64,000 bases of DNA from Novosphingobium sp. 18050 (GCF_902706195.1 NZ_CACSJO010000003.1:62001-126000); one strand, 5' to 3'. Positions 35,981-44,537 are shown, numbered from the stretch's first letter. Notes: generated by a model not told the origin, from the letters alone. Numbers and translations are program-made.

Positions 35981-36529
35981 TCAGAATTCGACTTCGCGCC
36001 ATTCGCCCGGCGCCACACCCTCCAGCGACCAGTCGCCGACGCGCCAGCGCACGAGGCGCAGGGTCGGATGGCCAACGGCGGCAGTCATGCGGCGGACCTG
36101 GCGGTTGCGGCCCTCGTAGATGGTGACCTCGATCCAGCAGTCGGGCACGCTCTTGCGGAAGCGCACTGGCGGAGTGCGCGGCCACAGCTCCGGCTCATCG
36201 ATGCGGCGGGCCTTGGCGGGGCGGGTCATGCCGTCGTTCAGCGCTACGCCTTTGCACAGCGACTCAATGGCGGCCTCGTCCGGCTCGCCCTCCACCTGAA
36301 CGAGATAGGTTTTCGCAGTCTTGAAACGCGGGTCGGCGATGCGCGACTGCAGGCGGCCGTCGTCTGTCAGCAGCAGCAACCCCTCACTATCGCGGTCGAG
36401 CCGGCCGGCGGGATAGACGCCGGGCACATTCACGAAATCCGAAAGCGTCGCGCGCGGCGTGGGCGAGCGCAGATCGGTGAACTGCGAGAGTACATCGAAC
36501 GGCTTGTTGAACAGTACCAGTCGCGCCAT
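35981..36529 (-). CDS. rluE: 23S rRNA pseudouridine synthase, RluE-type
   Basis: The 182-residue RsuA/RluE-family protein has the catalytic [17 protein letters not shown] and the C-terminal [23 protein letters not shown] signature. It lacks the S4 domain seen in RsuA, matching RluE (U2457 of 23S rRNA in E. coli). ATG at 36529 with the frame open upstream but non-coding in appearance. It starts 4 bases after the EamA transporter stop, so they are probably cotranscribed. Confidence 0.87.
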   Translation of the reverse strand: MARLVLFNKPFDVLSQFTDLRSPTPRATLSDFVNVPGVYPAGRLDRDSEGLLLLTDDGRLQSRIADPRFKTAKTYLVQVEGEPDEAAIESLCKGVALNDGMTRPAKARRIDEPELWPRTPPVRFRKSVPDCWIEVTIYEGRNRQVRRMTAAVGHPTLRLVRWRVGDWSLEGVAPGEWREVEF

Positions 36530-36533
36530 GCCT

Positions 36534-37472
36534 TCAATTCCTTGCAGCGGGTTTGTCGCCGGCCCTTGCGAGCACCAGCGCGAAAGCGAGCAATACCATG
36601 CCCGCCACATCAAGCGTGCCCAGCGTCTCCCCGAAGGCCAGCCAGCCCACCGTCGCGGCGAGGGCGGGCTGCGCCATCAGCGCAAGTCCGATGATCAGCG
36701 GCGGAAAGTGCCTGAGCGAATAGATCAGGAAGCCCTGCCCGATCAACTGGCTGGAGATGGCCAGCGCGATTAGCGGGGTCCAGTTGCGGGGCATGATCGT
36801 CTCGCCGAGCAAGACCGCGATGACGAGCATCACAGGCACGCTGGCGGCCGTCGATACGGCAAGGAGCGAATACTGCCCCAGCCGTTCGCGTGCGGCATTG
36901 AGCATGATGATGTAGACCGCGTAGAATGCCCCGGCCAGCACGCAGAACAGGTCTCCCACGAGGTTGGCGTGACTGATCTCCAGCGATCCCCCCATCAGCA
37001 TCCCCGCCCCGCCGAGCGCAGCGGCAATCGCGGCGATCTCAAGCGCACGCGGCGCACGGTGGGCAGTGAACAGGCCCCAGACCATCACGATCAGGCTCCC
37101 CGAATTGCCAAACAGCGAGGCATTGCCCAGCTTCGTCTGGACGATGCCGACGTGCCATGCGGCAAGGTCCAGCGCGAAGAACACGCCCGCCGCCAACACA
37201 AGGATCAGCGTTCCGCGCCCCATGCTCCGCTGAGCAGAAGGTTCGCGCGACGCCAGCAGCACGATCACCGGAAGCGCCAGCGTAAGGCGCCAGAACCCGG
37301 CGGCAACCGGGCCGGTGTCCGAGAGGCGCACCAGCCATGCCCCCAGCGCCAGCGCGACATTGGCCGCCAGCAGCGCCAGCAGATGACGCGGTGTCCAGTC
37401 ATGCCCGGCGGAAGGTGGGGCGGGTGAATGGCCCGGGACTGGGGCAGATACTGGTGAGGAGGGCACGGTCAT
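36534..37472 (-). CDS. EamA/DMT-family transporter
   Basis: The 312-residue protein has ten hydrophobic segments in two EamA halves ([53 protein letters not shown]). DMT transporters move metabolites or drugs across the inner membrane; the substrate is unknown. The start is the ATG at 37472; the extra 18 residues of the open frame are not membrane-like. Likely cotranscribed with rluE. Confidence 0.88.
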   Translation of the reverse strand: MTVPSSPVSAPVPGHSPAPPSAGHDWTPRHLLALLAANVALALGAWLVRLSDTGPVAAGFWRLTLALPVIVLLASREPSAQRSMGRGTLILVLAAGVFFALDLAAWHVGIVQTKLGNASLFGNSGSLIVMVWGLFTAHRAPRALEIAAIAAALGGAGMLMGGSLEISHANLVGDLFCVLAGAFYAVYIIMLNAARERLGQYSLLAVSTAASVPVMLVIAVLLGETIMPRNWTPLIALAISSQLIGQGFLIYSLRHFPPLIIGLALMAQPALAATVGWLAFGETLGTLDVAGMVLLAFALVLARAGDKPAARN

Positions 37473-37634
37473 CGCTGCGCGTCCTAGCGGCCTTGGGAGG
37501 GCTCCGCACCTGTATAATTCAGGCACTTCGGCAGTGCGTTGCCCCCCCCCAGCTCAACAACGTCGTGAAGGACCAGTGCAACCAGTTCAGTCTGGCGACC
37601 TTCGCCGGCTTGTCGGCCGGACCTCGAACAGTGA

Positions 37635-37670
37635 CCGAGCGGCATGCTTCGGTACGCAGGAGCCGCTCGG
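37635..37670 (-). terminator. Hairpin downstream of the TerC-family gene
   Basis: CCGAGCGGC and GCCGCTCGG form a perfect 9-base stem with an 18-base loop, 8 bases past the stop of the minus-strand TerC gene. There is no T run, so it could be a stabiliser or Rho-linked end. Confidence 0.45.
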
Positions 37671-37678
37671 CTTGACGG

Positions 37679-38665
37679 TCAGGCGGGGTCTTCCGGCGCC
37701 GCCTGACCGCGTGTCTTCCACAAGGACCACACCACGCCGCCCGCAATCAGCGCCAGCGTCACCGCAAGGCTGAGCAGCGGCGGGAACTTAGCCCCGCCCA
37801 GCGCGAAGTCGGCGATCAGGATCTTGCCGCCGATGAACACCAGCACCAGCGCCAGCGCATACTTGAGGTAGTGAAAGCGATGCACCATCGCCGCCAGTGC
37901 GAAGTACAACGCGCGCAGGCCCAGGATCGCCATGATGTTCGAAGTGTAGACGATGAAAGTGTCGGTCGTGATCGAGAAGATCGCCGGCACCGAATCCACC
38001 GCGAAAACAAGATCGGCAAGGTTGATCACCACAAGCGCCAGGAACAGCGGTGTCGCGGCCCAAACCAGAGTGCCTTTCGCATTGGCCTCACGCACGAAGA
38101 AATGCTCGCCGTGGTGTTCCTTGGTTACGCGCATGTGGCGTGAAATCCAGCGGATCGCCGGGTTGTTACCGATGTCCGGGGCTTCGTCGCTGGTAAACAG
38201 CATCTTCACGCCGGTGAAGATCAGGAACGCCGCGAAGATGTACATCACCCAGTACGCCTCCGAGACAAGCGCCGCGCCGCCCGCGATCATCAGGCCGCGC
38301 AGCACGATCACCGCCAGGATACCCCACAGCAGGGCACGGTACTGGTACTTGGGCGCGATCGCGAAGAAGCCGAAGATCATCGATATGACAAAGACATTGT
38401 CGATCGAGAGCGCCTTCTCGATGAAGTAGCCGGTGTAGTAGTCTATGGCCGGCGCCGAGCCCTTCGCCCACCAGATCCAGCCGCCGAAGGCCATGGCGAT
38501 GGCAATGTAGAACAGCGACAGTTTCAGCGATTCGGCAATGCCCATCTCGCGGTCGTCCTTGTGCAGGACGCCGAGGTCGAAGGCGGTGAGAATGAGCACA
38601 AGAGCGGCAAAAGCCAGCCAGAACCAGGCAGGGGTGCCCAGCCAGAGTGTGAAGAGAAATTCCAT
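37679..38665 (-). CDS. TerC-family integral membrane protein (Alx-like)
   Basis: The 328-residue protein has about nine hydrophobic segments with the TerC signatures FIEKALSIDNVFVISMIFGFFAI and NLADLVFAVDSVPAIFSITTDTFIVYTSN, including the intramembrane Asp residues. TerC/Alx proteins are involved in metal ion (manganese or tellurite) tolerance. No yybP-ykoY-type riboswitch core is visible upstream, where a short hairpin is found instead. Substrate is unproven. Confidence 0.9.
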   Translation of the reverse strand: MEFLFTLWLGTPAWFWLAFAALVLILTAFDLGVLHKDDREMGIAESLKLSLFYIAIAMAFGGWIWWAKGSAPAIDYYTGYFIEKALSIDNVFVISMIFGFFAIAPKYQYRALLWGILAVIVLRGLMIAGGAALVSEAYWVMYIFAAFLIFTGVKMLFTSDEAPDIGNNPAIRWISRHMRVTKEHHGEHFFVREANAKGTLVWAATPLFLALVVINLADLVFAVDSVPAIFSITTDTFIVYTSNIMAILGLRALYFALAAMVHRFHYLKYALALVLVFIGGKILIADFALGGAKFPPLLSLAVTLALIAGGVVWSLWKTRGQAAPEDPA

Positions 38666-38712
38666 GAATTTACGCCCGAACTAAGCCGGTCAAGGCTGAG
38701 GGAAACACAAGA

Positions 38713-38741
38713 CACCGGCACACCGCGAGGGCGTGCCGGTG
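38713..38741 (-). terminator. Hairpin after the DUF465 gene and ahead of terC
   Basis: CACCGGCAC and GTGCCGGTG form a perfect 9-base stem around an 11-base loop between the stop of the third DUF465 gene (38749) and the TerC start (38665). It may end the small gene transcript or attenuate read-through into terC. Confidence 0.55.
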
Positions 38742-38748
38742 CATAAGG

Positions 38749-38934
38749 TTACAGGCCCGCTGCGAGGTGCGGGGGGAACGCGAAAAGTCGCGCGAGCCTG
38801 TCCCTGAGTCTGCGTTTGCGTTTTTCCAGCCTGGCGACCTCCACCGGGTCGACAAGGCGTTTCGCCCTGGTGCGCTTGATGGCGGCGTCCAGCTTCTGTT
38901 GAAGCTCGAGCAGGCGGTACATGCGGTCAGTCAT
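38749..38934 (-). CDS. DUF465 (YdcH-type) small helical protein
   Basis: A 61-residue ORF with two helices (MYRLLELQQKLDAAIKRTRAK and DPVEVARLEKRKRRLRDRLARLF), the LEKRKRRLRDRL motif matching DUF465. AGGGA is 9 bases before the ATG at 38934; a TTG six bases upstream is also in frame. It is the third DUF465 copy in this window. Function unknown; the Arg-rich face suggests nucleic-acid or acidic partner binding. Confidence 0.78.
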   Translation of the reverse strand: MTDRMYRLLELQQKLDAAIKRTRAKRLVDPVEVARLEKRKRRLRDRLARLFAFPPHLAAGL

Positions 38935-39292
38935 TTTCAAATCCCTATCGAACTTGAGTTGGTTCGATCGGATGAAGCGGTGCGAAGGTTGCGTTACAAA
39001 TCAATGCAGGAGCTTTGATGCTCCCTGACTTGCACAACTGGAACCTGCATCGGTTTCACCCGATGCGGTCCGACATCACGAGGTGCAGACATGACATACT
39101 GCACTTCGCCAGAGGGGCCCGGCCCGCAGTTCGCACATTACGAGCGAATCGATCCGATTTCAAGAGTGCAAGATCACACCCTTCCCCGGCAGACCCGGAC
39201 GACGGGGCCCCGCGCCTGTCCAGCCTCTGCGCATCGTTGACGACCTACGAAAAACCGATATTAAAGTGATATCACTTTAAAGGGGTCCGCCG
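38935..39292. other. 358-bp regulatory spacer between DUF465 and the SPFH operon
   Basis: No convincing gene is visible. It has an inverted repeat GCATCGG (39047-39053) and CCGATGC (39060-39066), and a smaller GTGCAG/CTGCAC pair near 39082-39103. It is AT-richer than the coding flanks and ends with the palindrome at 39260-39279. The short ORF at 39015-39269 is not protein-like. Confidence 0.5.
39260..39279. promoter_or_regulatory. Perfect 20-bp palindrome ahead of the SPFH operon, probable operator
   Basis: TTAAAGTGATATCACTTTAA is an uninterrupted self-complementary 20-mer, 14 bases before the SPFH ATG at 39293, with AAGGGG as ribosome site directly after. Such length without mismatch is very unlikely by chance in this GC-rich DNA. 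The ribbon-helix-helix protein encoded in the same operon is a good candidate to bind it. Confidence 0.75.
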
Positions 39293-40207
39293 ATGTCCGA
39301 TTCGCATCTGCCCATTAACGCCAGCCGGGAGCATCTTGCCTCCACGCGCAGCGGCTACGTCATGCTTGTCGTATTCCTGTTTCTGCTGGTGGCGATCATC
39401 GCGGCCATAGCCACCCTCGCCTCTAGCGCCGACCCCGGACCGGGCAGGATCGTCGGCTTTCTCGCCTTTCTCATCCCCGCCATCGTCGTCCAGTTGCTGA
39501 TCGTCTCGGGCTTCTACATGGTCCAGCCAAACCAGGCGGCCGCCATCACCCTGTTCGGCAGCTATCGCGGCACCGACCGCATCGCCGGCCTTCGCTGGGT
39601 CTGGCCGTGGATGGCCAAGACCAAGATTTCAGTCCGCGCCAACAACGTCGTTTCGGAAAAGCTCAAGGTGAATGACCTGCGCGGCAATCCGATCGAGATC
39701 GCCACCAACGTGGTCTGGCGCGTCGCCGATACCGCGCAGGCACTCTACGACGTGAATGACTACAAGGCCTTCGTGAACGTTCAGATCGAGGCCGCCGTGC
39801 GCTCGATCGGCTCGCGCTATGCCTATGACGATGTCGAGGATGCCGAGATCACCCTGCGCGGCAGCCATGCCGAGGTGAACGCCGAATTGCGCACCGAACT
39901 GATCGCGCGCCTGCAGGTTGCCGGCCTCACGGTCGACGAATGCGGCCTCACCCACCTCGCCTATGCGCCCGAGATCGCTGGGGCCATGCTGCGCCGACAG
40001 CAGGCCGAAGCGGTGATCGGCGCGCGCCGCAAGCTGGTGGAAGGCGCGGTCTCGATGGTCGAGATGGCGCTGGCGCAGCTTTCCGAGAAAAACGTGGTCG
40101 AACTCGACGACGAGCGCCGTGCGGCCATGGTCTCCAACCTGATGGTCGTGCTGTGCGGCGAGCGCGAAGCACAGCCGGTCCTCAACGCCGGCACACTGTA
40201 CCAGTAA
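39293..40207 (+). CDS. SPFH/stomatin-like membrane protein
   Basis: The 304-residue protein has two N-terminal membrane helices (about 22-45, YVMLVVFLFLLVAIIAAIATL, and 52-75) followed by an SPFH/band-7 domain (VQPNQAAAITLFGSYRGTDR, AINVNNxVxR-like NNVVSEKLKVNDLRGNPIEI, QIEAAVRSIGSRYAYDDVEDAE, coiled QQAEAVIGARRKLVEGAVSM). SPFH proteins form membrane rings or scaffolds for proteases and lipid domains. It is the first gene of a three-gene operon beginning at the palindrome. The start is supported by AAGGGG just upstream. Confidence 0.9.
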   Translation: MSDSHLPINASREHLASTRSGYVMLVVFLFLLVAIIAAIATLASSADPGPGRIVGFLAFLIPAIVVQLLIVSGFYMVQPNQAAAITLFGSYRGTDRIAGLRWVWPWMAKTKISVRANNVVSEKLKVNDLRGNPIEIATNVVWRVADTAQALYDVNDYKAFVNVQIEAAVRSIGSRYAYDDVEDAEITLRGSHAEVNAELRTELIARLQVAGLTVDECGLTHLAYAPEIAGAMLRRQQAEAVIGARRKLVEGAVSMVEMALAQLSEKNVVELDDERRAAMVSNLMVVLCGEREAQPVLNAGTLYQ

Positions 40208-40214
40208 GCTCCCG

Positions 40215-40436
40215 ATGGCGTCGCCCGGCAAGAAGGCCTTCCCGCTCCGTCTCGATCCGGCGCTGTACCAGGCGCTGGAGCGGATGGCCGCGACCGACTT
40301 CCGCTCGGTCAATAGCCAGGTCGAAGTACTCCTGCGCGAAGCTCTCGCCCGGCGCGGGGTGAAGCTCGAAGTCGCGGAGCCGCCACGTCGCGGCCGGCCA
40401 CCCAAGGAGACGAACGATGATCCCCATGACGAATGA
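40215..40436 (+). CDS. Ribbon-helix-helix (Arc-like) DNA-binding protein
   Basis: The 73-residue protein has an Arc/MetJ-type fold: a beta strand (KAFPLRLDP), helix (ALYQALERMAATDF) and helix (SVNSQVEVLLREALARRG), then a basic tail (RRGRPPK). RHH proteins bind palindromic or repeated operators as dimers. It starts 7 bases after the SPFH stop. Antitoxins often have this fold, but no toxin is next to it: the neighbours are membrane proteins. Inferred to be the operon autoregulator. Confidence 0.85.
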   Translation: MASPGKKAFPLRLDPALYQALERMAATDFRSVNSQVEVLLREALARRGVKLEVAEPPRRGRPPKETNDDPHDE

Positions 40437-40686
40437 ACCCGGCGCCTGGTTCGCGCCCAAGCGCTACGGCTATGGCGCCGGCCTGCCGATCGCCTGGCAG
40501 GGCTGGCTGGTGATCGCCAGCTATGTCGCCGCGCTTGCCGGTATCGGCATGCTCGATCACATGGGCAATGCCGGGGGCCGGGCGGCGGCATTCGCGCTGT
40601 TCCTGCTGGTTACAGGCCTGTTCGCGGTCGTGGCCGCGAAACGCACGCGCGGCGGATGGAAATGGCGCTGGGGCGAGCGGGACTGA
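40417..40686 (+). CDS. Small two-helix membrane protein of the SPFH operon
   Basis: The 89-residue protein starts at ATG 40417, preceded by AAGGAG 8 bases away, and overlaps the RHH gene by 20 bases. It has an Arg/Tyr-rich N-terminus (FAPKRYGYGAGLPI) and two hydrophobic segments (GWLVIASYVAALAGIGML, AAAFALFLLVTGLFAVVAA), then KRTRGGWKWRWGERD. No family recognised. Overlap implies tight coupling with the RHH protein. The pattern SPFH, RHH, small membrane protein recurs in proteobacteria, from memory. Confidence 0.83.
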   Translation: MIPMTNEPGAWFAPKRYGYGAGLPIAWQGWLVIASYVAALAGIGMLDHMGNAGGRAAAFALFLLVTGLFAVVAAKRTRGGWKWRWGERD

Positions 40687-40730
40687 AGCCGTTTACCCTT
40701 TGGCTGCATAGCCGCGCTACTCTCCCGGGA

Positions 40731-41675
40731 ATGACCCGGCTTTCCCGACTCGCTTTCGCCTGTGCAGGCCTGCTTGCGGCCTTTCCCACTGCCGCGGCCC
40801 CGGTCCAGCAGACGCCCTATACCGTGATCGAAACCGGTCGCAGCTATGCCCGGCTTCAGGACGCGGTGGATGCCATTGGCGACGGACGCGGGACCATCCG
40901 CCTCGCCTCGATGCGCTTCGCCGACTGCGCGGTGCAGAGCGCGGGCGACGTCACGTACCAGGCTACCGTCCCCGGCCAGTCGATACTCGACGGCGTTGCC
41001 TGCGAGGACAAGGGCGCGCTGGTGCTGCGCGGACGGGCAGCACGGGTAGAGGGCCTCGCGTTTGCGAACATCCACGTCGCCGACCGCAACGGCGCCGGCA
41101 TCCGTCTCGAACGCGGCAACCTGTCGATCGGCCAGAGCTGGTTTCGCGACAGCGACCAGGGCATCCTCTCCGCCGATGACCCGGCCAGCACCATCACCAT
41201 AGACAAGTCCACCTTCACCCGGCTCGGCACTTGCGAAGGCCCAGGCTGCGCCCATTCGATCTATGTCGGCAACTACGGCGCGCTGACCGTGACGCGCAGC
41301 CGCTTCGAGGAGGGCACCGGCGGTCACTACGCCAAGACCCGGGCGCAACAGGTGGCCATTCTGGGATGCAGCTTCGACGATTCGCGCGGGCACGGGACCA
41401 ACTACATGATCGATCTCGCCGACGGCGCCGCCGGGCGGATCACCGGAAACTGGTTCGTCCAGGGCCGGGACAAGGCAAATTATTCAGCCTTTATCGCCGT
41501 CGCCGCCGAGCACCGCAGACACCCCTCACGCGGTCTAACGATAGAGGGCAACGACGCGCGCTTCGCCCCCGGCATCCAACGCCGCAGCGCCTTCGTCGCC
41601 GACTGGTCCGGCGATGCCCTGAACCTGGGTGAGAACGTCCTGGGCACGGGCCTGATCCGCTACGAAAAGCGATAA
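40731..41675 (+). CDS. Exported right-handed parallel beta-helix protein
   Basis: The 314-residue protein starts at ATG 40731 with a signal peptide (SRLAFACAGLLAAFPTAAA). Its body is beta-helix rungs, short repeats of AGIRLERGNLSIGQSWFRDSDQGILS type, with Asn/Asp ladders and a conserved C-terminal section. Families of this fold bind or cleave polysaccharides, but no catalytic site is assignable here. It follows the SPFH operon by 45 bases. Two Cys pairs may form disulfides in the periplasm. Role unknown. Confidence 0.83.
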   Translation: MTRLSRLAFACAGLLAAFPTAAAPVQQTPYTVIETGRSYARLQDAVDAIGDGRGTIRLASMRFADCAVQSAGDVTYQATVPGQSILDGVACEDKGALVLRGRAARVEGLAFANIHVADRNGAGIRLERGNLSIGQSWFRDSDQGILSADDPASTITIDKSTFTRLGTCEGPGCAHSIYVGNYGALTVTRSRFEEGTGGHYAKTRAQQVAILGCSFDDSRGHGTNYMIDLADGAAGRITGNWFVQGRDKANYSAFIAVAAEHRRHPSRGLTIEGNDARFAPGIQRRSAFVADWSGDALNLGENVLGTGLIRYEKR

Positions 41676-41745
41676 AAGGCCCCCTTCGGCCCATTGGGGG
41701 AAGCAGCCCGACCTTGCCACCGACGTCCTCGCCCCCTAGCTCGGG

Positions 41746-42105
41746 GTGATGGCATATGCCTTCGCCTTGCTGGCGCGTCTGCGCATCTGGCCTCTGCTGC
41801 TGATTGCCGCCATCGGCATGCAGGCGGCGGAGCCTATTCGCGCGCCGTTGGAGCGGGTGCAGGGCTCAGCTTTCAGCGCCTCGACGCTCGACGTAGCGCT
41901 CGGCACTGCCCGGCGGGTTCAGGGCCAGCAGGCGGCGCCGGCGCAGCCACTTCCCCTGATGCCAGTCGCCGTGGCAAGCGTAGTCGCTGCGACAGCCCGC
42001 TTCGCCATTGCCCCTCCTACGCACCAGCGCCCAGAGGCGCGCGGCCCACCGCCGCGCAGCCACCCGGCGCGCCTTCCAGACAGCACCGCTCCCCCCATCG
42101 CCTGA
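41746..42105 (+). CDS. Possible exported Pro-rich small protein, unknown
   Basis: A 119-residue frame starts at GTG 41746 (or the next ATG), with a hydrophobic segment (FALLARLRIWPLLLIAAIGM) then a Pro/Ala/Arg-rich tail. No Shine-Dalgarno or homology is seen, and the tail has the composition of a chance GC-rich frame. It may be a real exported peptide or not coding. Weak call. Confidence 0.35.
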   Translation: MMAYAFALLARLRIWPLLLIAAIGMQAAEPIRAPLERVQGSAFSASTLDVALGTARRVQGQQAAPAQPLPLMPVAVASVVAATARFAIAPPTHQRPEARGPPPRSHPARLPDSTAPPIA

Positions 42106-42168
42106 ACCGGCCGAGACCCGGCGCGCCTACGCGCGCTCTGATCCCCACCGTTTTCAGGAAAATTTTAC

Positions 42169-42480
42169 ATGGCTATCGAATCCACGGGCGTGGTTGACGC
42201 CCCCGTGCATGCTGACGAACGCGCGCAAGTCACCCTATTGCTTGCCCGCTATCCCGACTTGTCCGAGCGCGAGCTCGACGCGGTCAACAACTGGTTCAAG
42301 CGTACCGCCGGGCCGCTCGACGTCGGGCTGCTCGCCAGCGACACGACCATCGCCGAGCAGTACCGCGCCTATCGCAAGGATCATTACGACCGCTTCTCAG
42401 CCAAAGACATCGGCATCGCCGCCCTGTTCCTTGCCATTACCGCCTGCATCGTTGGCATCATCGCGATGATATCGAGCTGA
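42169..42480 (+). CDS. Small C-terminally anchored membrane protein, unknown
   Basis: The 103-residue protein has an acidic helical body (RAQVTLLLARYPDLSERELDAVNNWFKRTAGP) and a C-terminal transmembrane anchor (DIGIAALFLAITACIVGIIAMISS). AGGAAAA precedes the ATG. The helix resembles the zinc-finger or sigma-factor partner shape (RseA-like), but no family can be named. Not obviously in an operon. Confidence 0.72.
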   Translation: MAIESTGVVDAPVHADERAQVTLLLARYPDLSERELDAVNNWFKRTAGPLDVGLLASDTTIAEQYRAYRKDHYDRFSAKDIGIAALFLAITACIVGIIAMISS

Positions 42481-42556
42481 TGTGCGGCGCCGGAGCGCAG
42501 GGCTGCCCCCCGTGCCTGCGCTCCGGTCAGCCTCTAAGGCTGCTTACCTGACCGGC

Positions 42557-43429
42557 CTAGAGCTTTGCGAACAGCGTCAGCATGTGCTGCCAGGCCCGGT
42601 CCGCCTCGCTGGGATCATAGGCGGGGGAATCGGGCACGCACCAGCCATGGTCGGCGCCGTAAACTTCGATCTGGGCGGGGCGACCGGCAGCGTCGGCGGC
42701 CTTGCGCAGCTCGGTCTTGGCCTCGGGCTGCTTCGCATCGTCATTACGGGCGATGGCGAAGAGGTAGCTGGCCTTCGTGCTGGCCAGCAGTCGGTGCGGG
42801 CTATCCGCCTCGCCCGTCACCAGTCCGGCGCCGTGCAGCGAGGCTGCCGCGCCCACGCGGGCCGGAACCGCCGCCGCGGTGCGCACGGTGAAGGGACCGC
42901 CCATGCAATAGCCATTGCTGCCGATCCCGCGCTTCCTGTCGACGGCTTCCTGCCCGTCGAGGAAAGCGACATAGGCGCCGGCATCGCGCGTGATCGCATC
43001 GGGAGTGAGCAAAGCCCGCATCGGCGCGATCTTCGCCTGCCCCTCGGGCGTGCGATATTCCGAGAAACTCTTCATCACCGGCGCCGGCCCGGAGCGGTAA
43101 TACTGGTTCACCACCAGCACCGCATAGCCCTGAGCAGCAAGGCTGCGGGCCATTATCTTCTTGACGTCGCGCAGGCCCGCGATGTCCGGCCACATGACGA
43201 TACCGGGGTGCGCGCCCTTGCCGGGGTGGACGAAAAACGCGTCGCACACGCCGTCCGCCGTGGTGATGGAAACCATCTTTTCGCTGACAGAGGACCCGCC
43301 CTCCGCCGCGATGGAGCCGGAGCAGCCGACCAGTGCCGCGCTTGCACCCAGCGCGGCGAACTCGCGCCGGTTGAGGCCGCGCCTGGCGAGATGGACCGTT
43401 TCGGCCTCGGCGGTGAATTCGTCACACAT
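42557..43429 (-). CDS. Exported dienelactone hydrolase family protein (Tat-type lipoprotein signal)
   Basis: The 290-residue protein starts at ATG 43429 with GGAGACAG upstream. Its N-terminus has a twin-arginine signal (RRGLNRREFAALG) running into a lipobox (SAALVGC). The dienelactone hydrolase domain follows: HPGIVMWPDIAGLRDVKK, nucleophile elbow GSNGYCMGG (Cys) and GADHGWCVPD (His). The family hydrolyses dienelactone in chlorocatechol breakdown or related esters. Export is unusual for this family; the Tat signal suggests a folded cofactor-independent enzyme in the periplasm. Confidence 0.85.
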   Translation of the reverse strand: MCDEFTAEAETVHLARRGLNRREFAALGASAALVGCSGSIAAEGGSSVSEKMVSITTADGVCDAFFVHPGKGAHPGIVMWPDIAGLRDVKKIMARSLAAQGYAVLVVNQYYRSGPAPVMKSFSEYRTPEGQAKIAPMRALLTPDAITRDAGAYVAFLDGQEAVDRKRGIGSNGYCMGGPFTVRTAAAVPARVGAAASLHGAGLVTGEADSPHRLLASTKASYLFAIARNDDAKQPEAKTELRKAADAAGRPAQIEVYGADHGWCVPDSPAYDPSEADRAWQHMLTLFAKL

Positions 43430-43586
43430 GCATCTGTCTCCACAAAATCTGCCCGCAGCGCCGGCAAGGTACTCAGGGTTCATGCCGGAAGCGAGCCCCC
43501 GCTTCGCCCCGGCGGCTTTTTCGCACGGCATGGACAGCACGCGGCCCTTGCGACACTTTCGCGCCGACAGAAACAAGGGTGGGAGA

Positions 43587-44537
43587 ATGAAAGTGAGCAC
43601 GCTCGATCTGGTCGATCCCGAACTGCTGCCCGGACTGGAAATGCTGCCGGCCTTCACCTTCAACGCCGAGACGCTGGGCCAAATCCGCCAGATGATGGGC
43701 CTGCGTCCCGCCCCGCAGGCCGAGGAACTGGGCTGCGTGATGGAGCGACACCAACTTCCCTCACCCGAAGGCCACGAAGTTCTGGTGGTCGTCTACCGGC
43801 CCCACGACATGCCCGCGCAGGCACCGGCGATCCTGCACATCCACGGCGGCGGCTATGTCATCGGTTCAGCCGATACGATGTCCCTTGCCAGCGCCGCCTT
43901 GGCGCTGGAGCTGAACTGTCTGGTCGCCTCGGTCGATTATCGCCTCGCGCCCGATACCGTGCATCCCGGCCCGGTGGAGGATTGCTATCTCGCGCTGCAA
44001 TGGCTGCACGCACAGGCCGATGCCTTCTCCATCGACGCCGCCCGCATCGCGATCACCGGAGAGAGCGCAGGTGGCGGCCTCGCGGCGGCACTGGCGCTGC
44101 TTGCCCGCGACCGGGATGGTCCAGCAATCTGCCACCAGCACCTGATCTACCCGATGATCGACGACCGCACCTGCCGGGAGAGCGCCGGCCCGAACACCGG
44201 CCACCACGTCTGGACGCCCGAATCGAACGTATTCGGCTGGACCTCGCTGCTCGGGGTGCCTGCCGGTAGCGCGGGCGTATCCCCCTATGCCGCAGCATCG
44301 CGCGCCGAAGACCTTTCAGGCCTTCCGCCTGCGTTCATCGCCGTGGGCGCGTTGGATCTCTTCATGGAGGAGGACATCGACTACACCCGCCGTCTCACCC
44401 GCGCCGGGGTTCCGGTGGAACTGCACGTCTATCCCGGCGCCTACCACGGCTTCGACATGGTGAGCGACGCGGCCATTTCTCGCCAGGCCCGTATGAACTC
44501 CCTCGCCGCGTTTGGCCGGGCGTTCAATTGCCGCTGA
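43587..44537 (+). CDS. HSL-type alpha/beta hydrolase (esterase)
   Basis: The 316-residue protein has the HSL oxyanion motif HIHGGGYVIGSADTMS, nucleophile elbow GESAGGGLAAAL, acid in GALDLFMEEDIDY and His in YPGAYHGFDM. It is a cytoplasmic ester or lactone hydrolase. ATG at 43587 with GGGAG just before. The frame is open 142 codons upstream as a shadow of the minus-strand gene, so this later start is chosen. It overlaps the convergent VOC gene by 14 bases. Confidence 0.9.
   Translation: MKVSTLDLVDPELLPGLEMLPAFTFNAETLGQIRQMMGLRPAPQAEELGCVMERHQLPSPEGHEVLVVVYRPHDMPAQAPAILHIHGGGYVIGSADTMSLASAALALELNCLVASVDYRLAPDTVHPGPVEDCYLALQWLHAQADAFSIDAARIAITGESAGGGLAAALALLARDRDGPAICHQHLIYPMIDDRTCRESAGPNTGHHVWTPESNVFGWTSLLGVPAGSAGVSPYAAASRAEDLSGLPPAFIAVGALDLFMEEDIDYTRRLTRAGVPVELHVYPGAYHGFDMVSDAAISRQARMNSLAAFGRAFNCR

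Noticed and set aside
38666..38748. Possible yybP-ykoY manganese riboswitch ahead of the TerC/Alx-family gene
   Set aside because: Only a simple 9-base hairpin is visible; the multi-loop core of that riboswitch is not seen in this short spacer.
39015..39269. Short ORF upstream of the SPFH operon
   Set aside because: No ribosome site and an irregular composition; it overlaps the palindrome.
40215..40436. Antitoxin of a toxin-antitoxin pair
   Set aside because: Fold fits, but neither neighbour resembles a toxin; both are membrane proteins.
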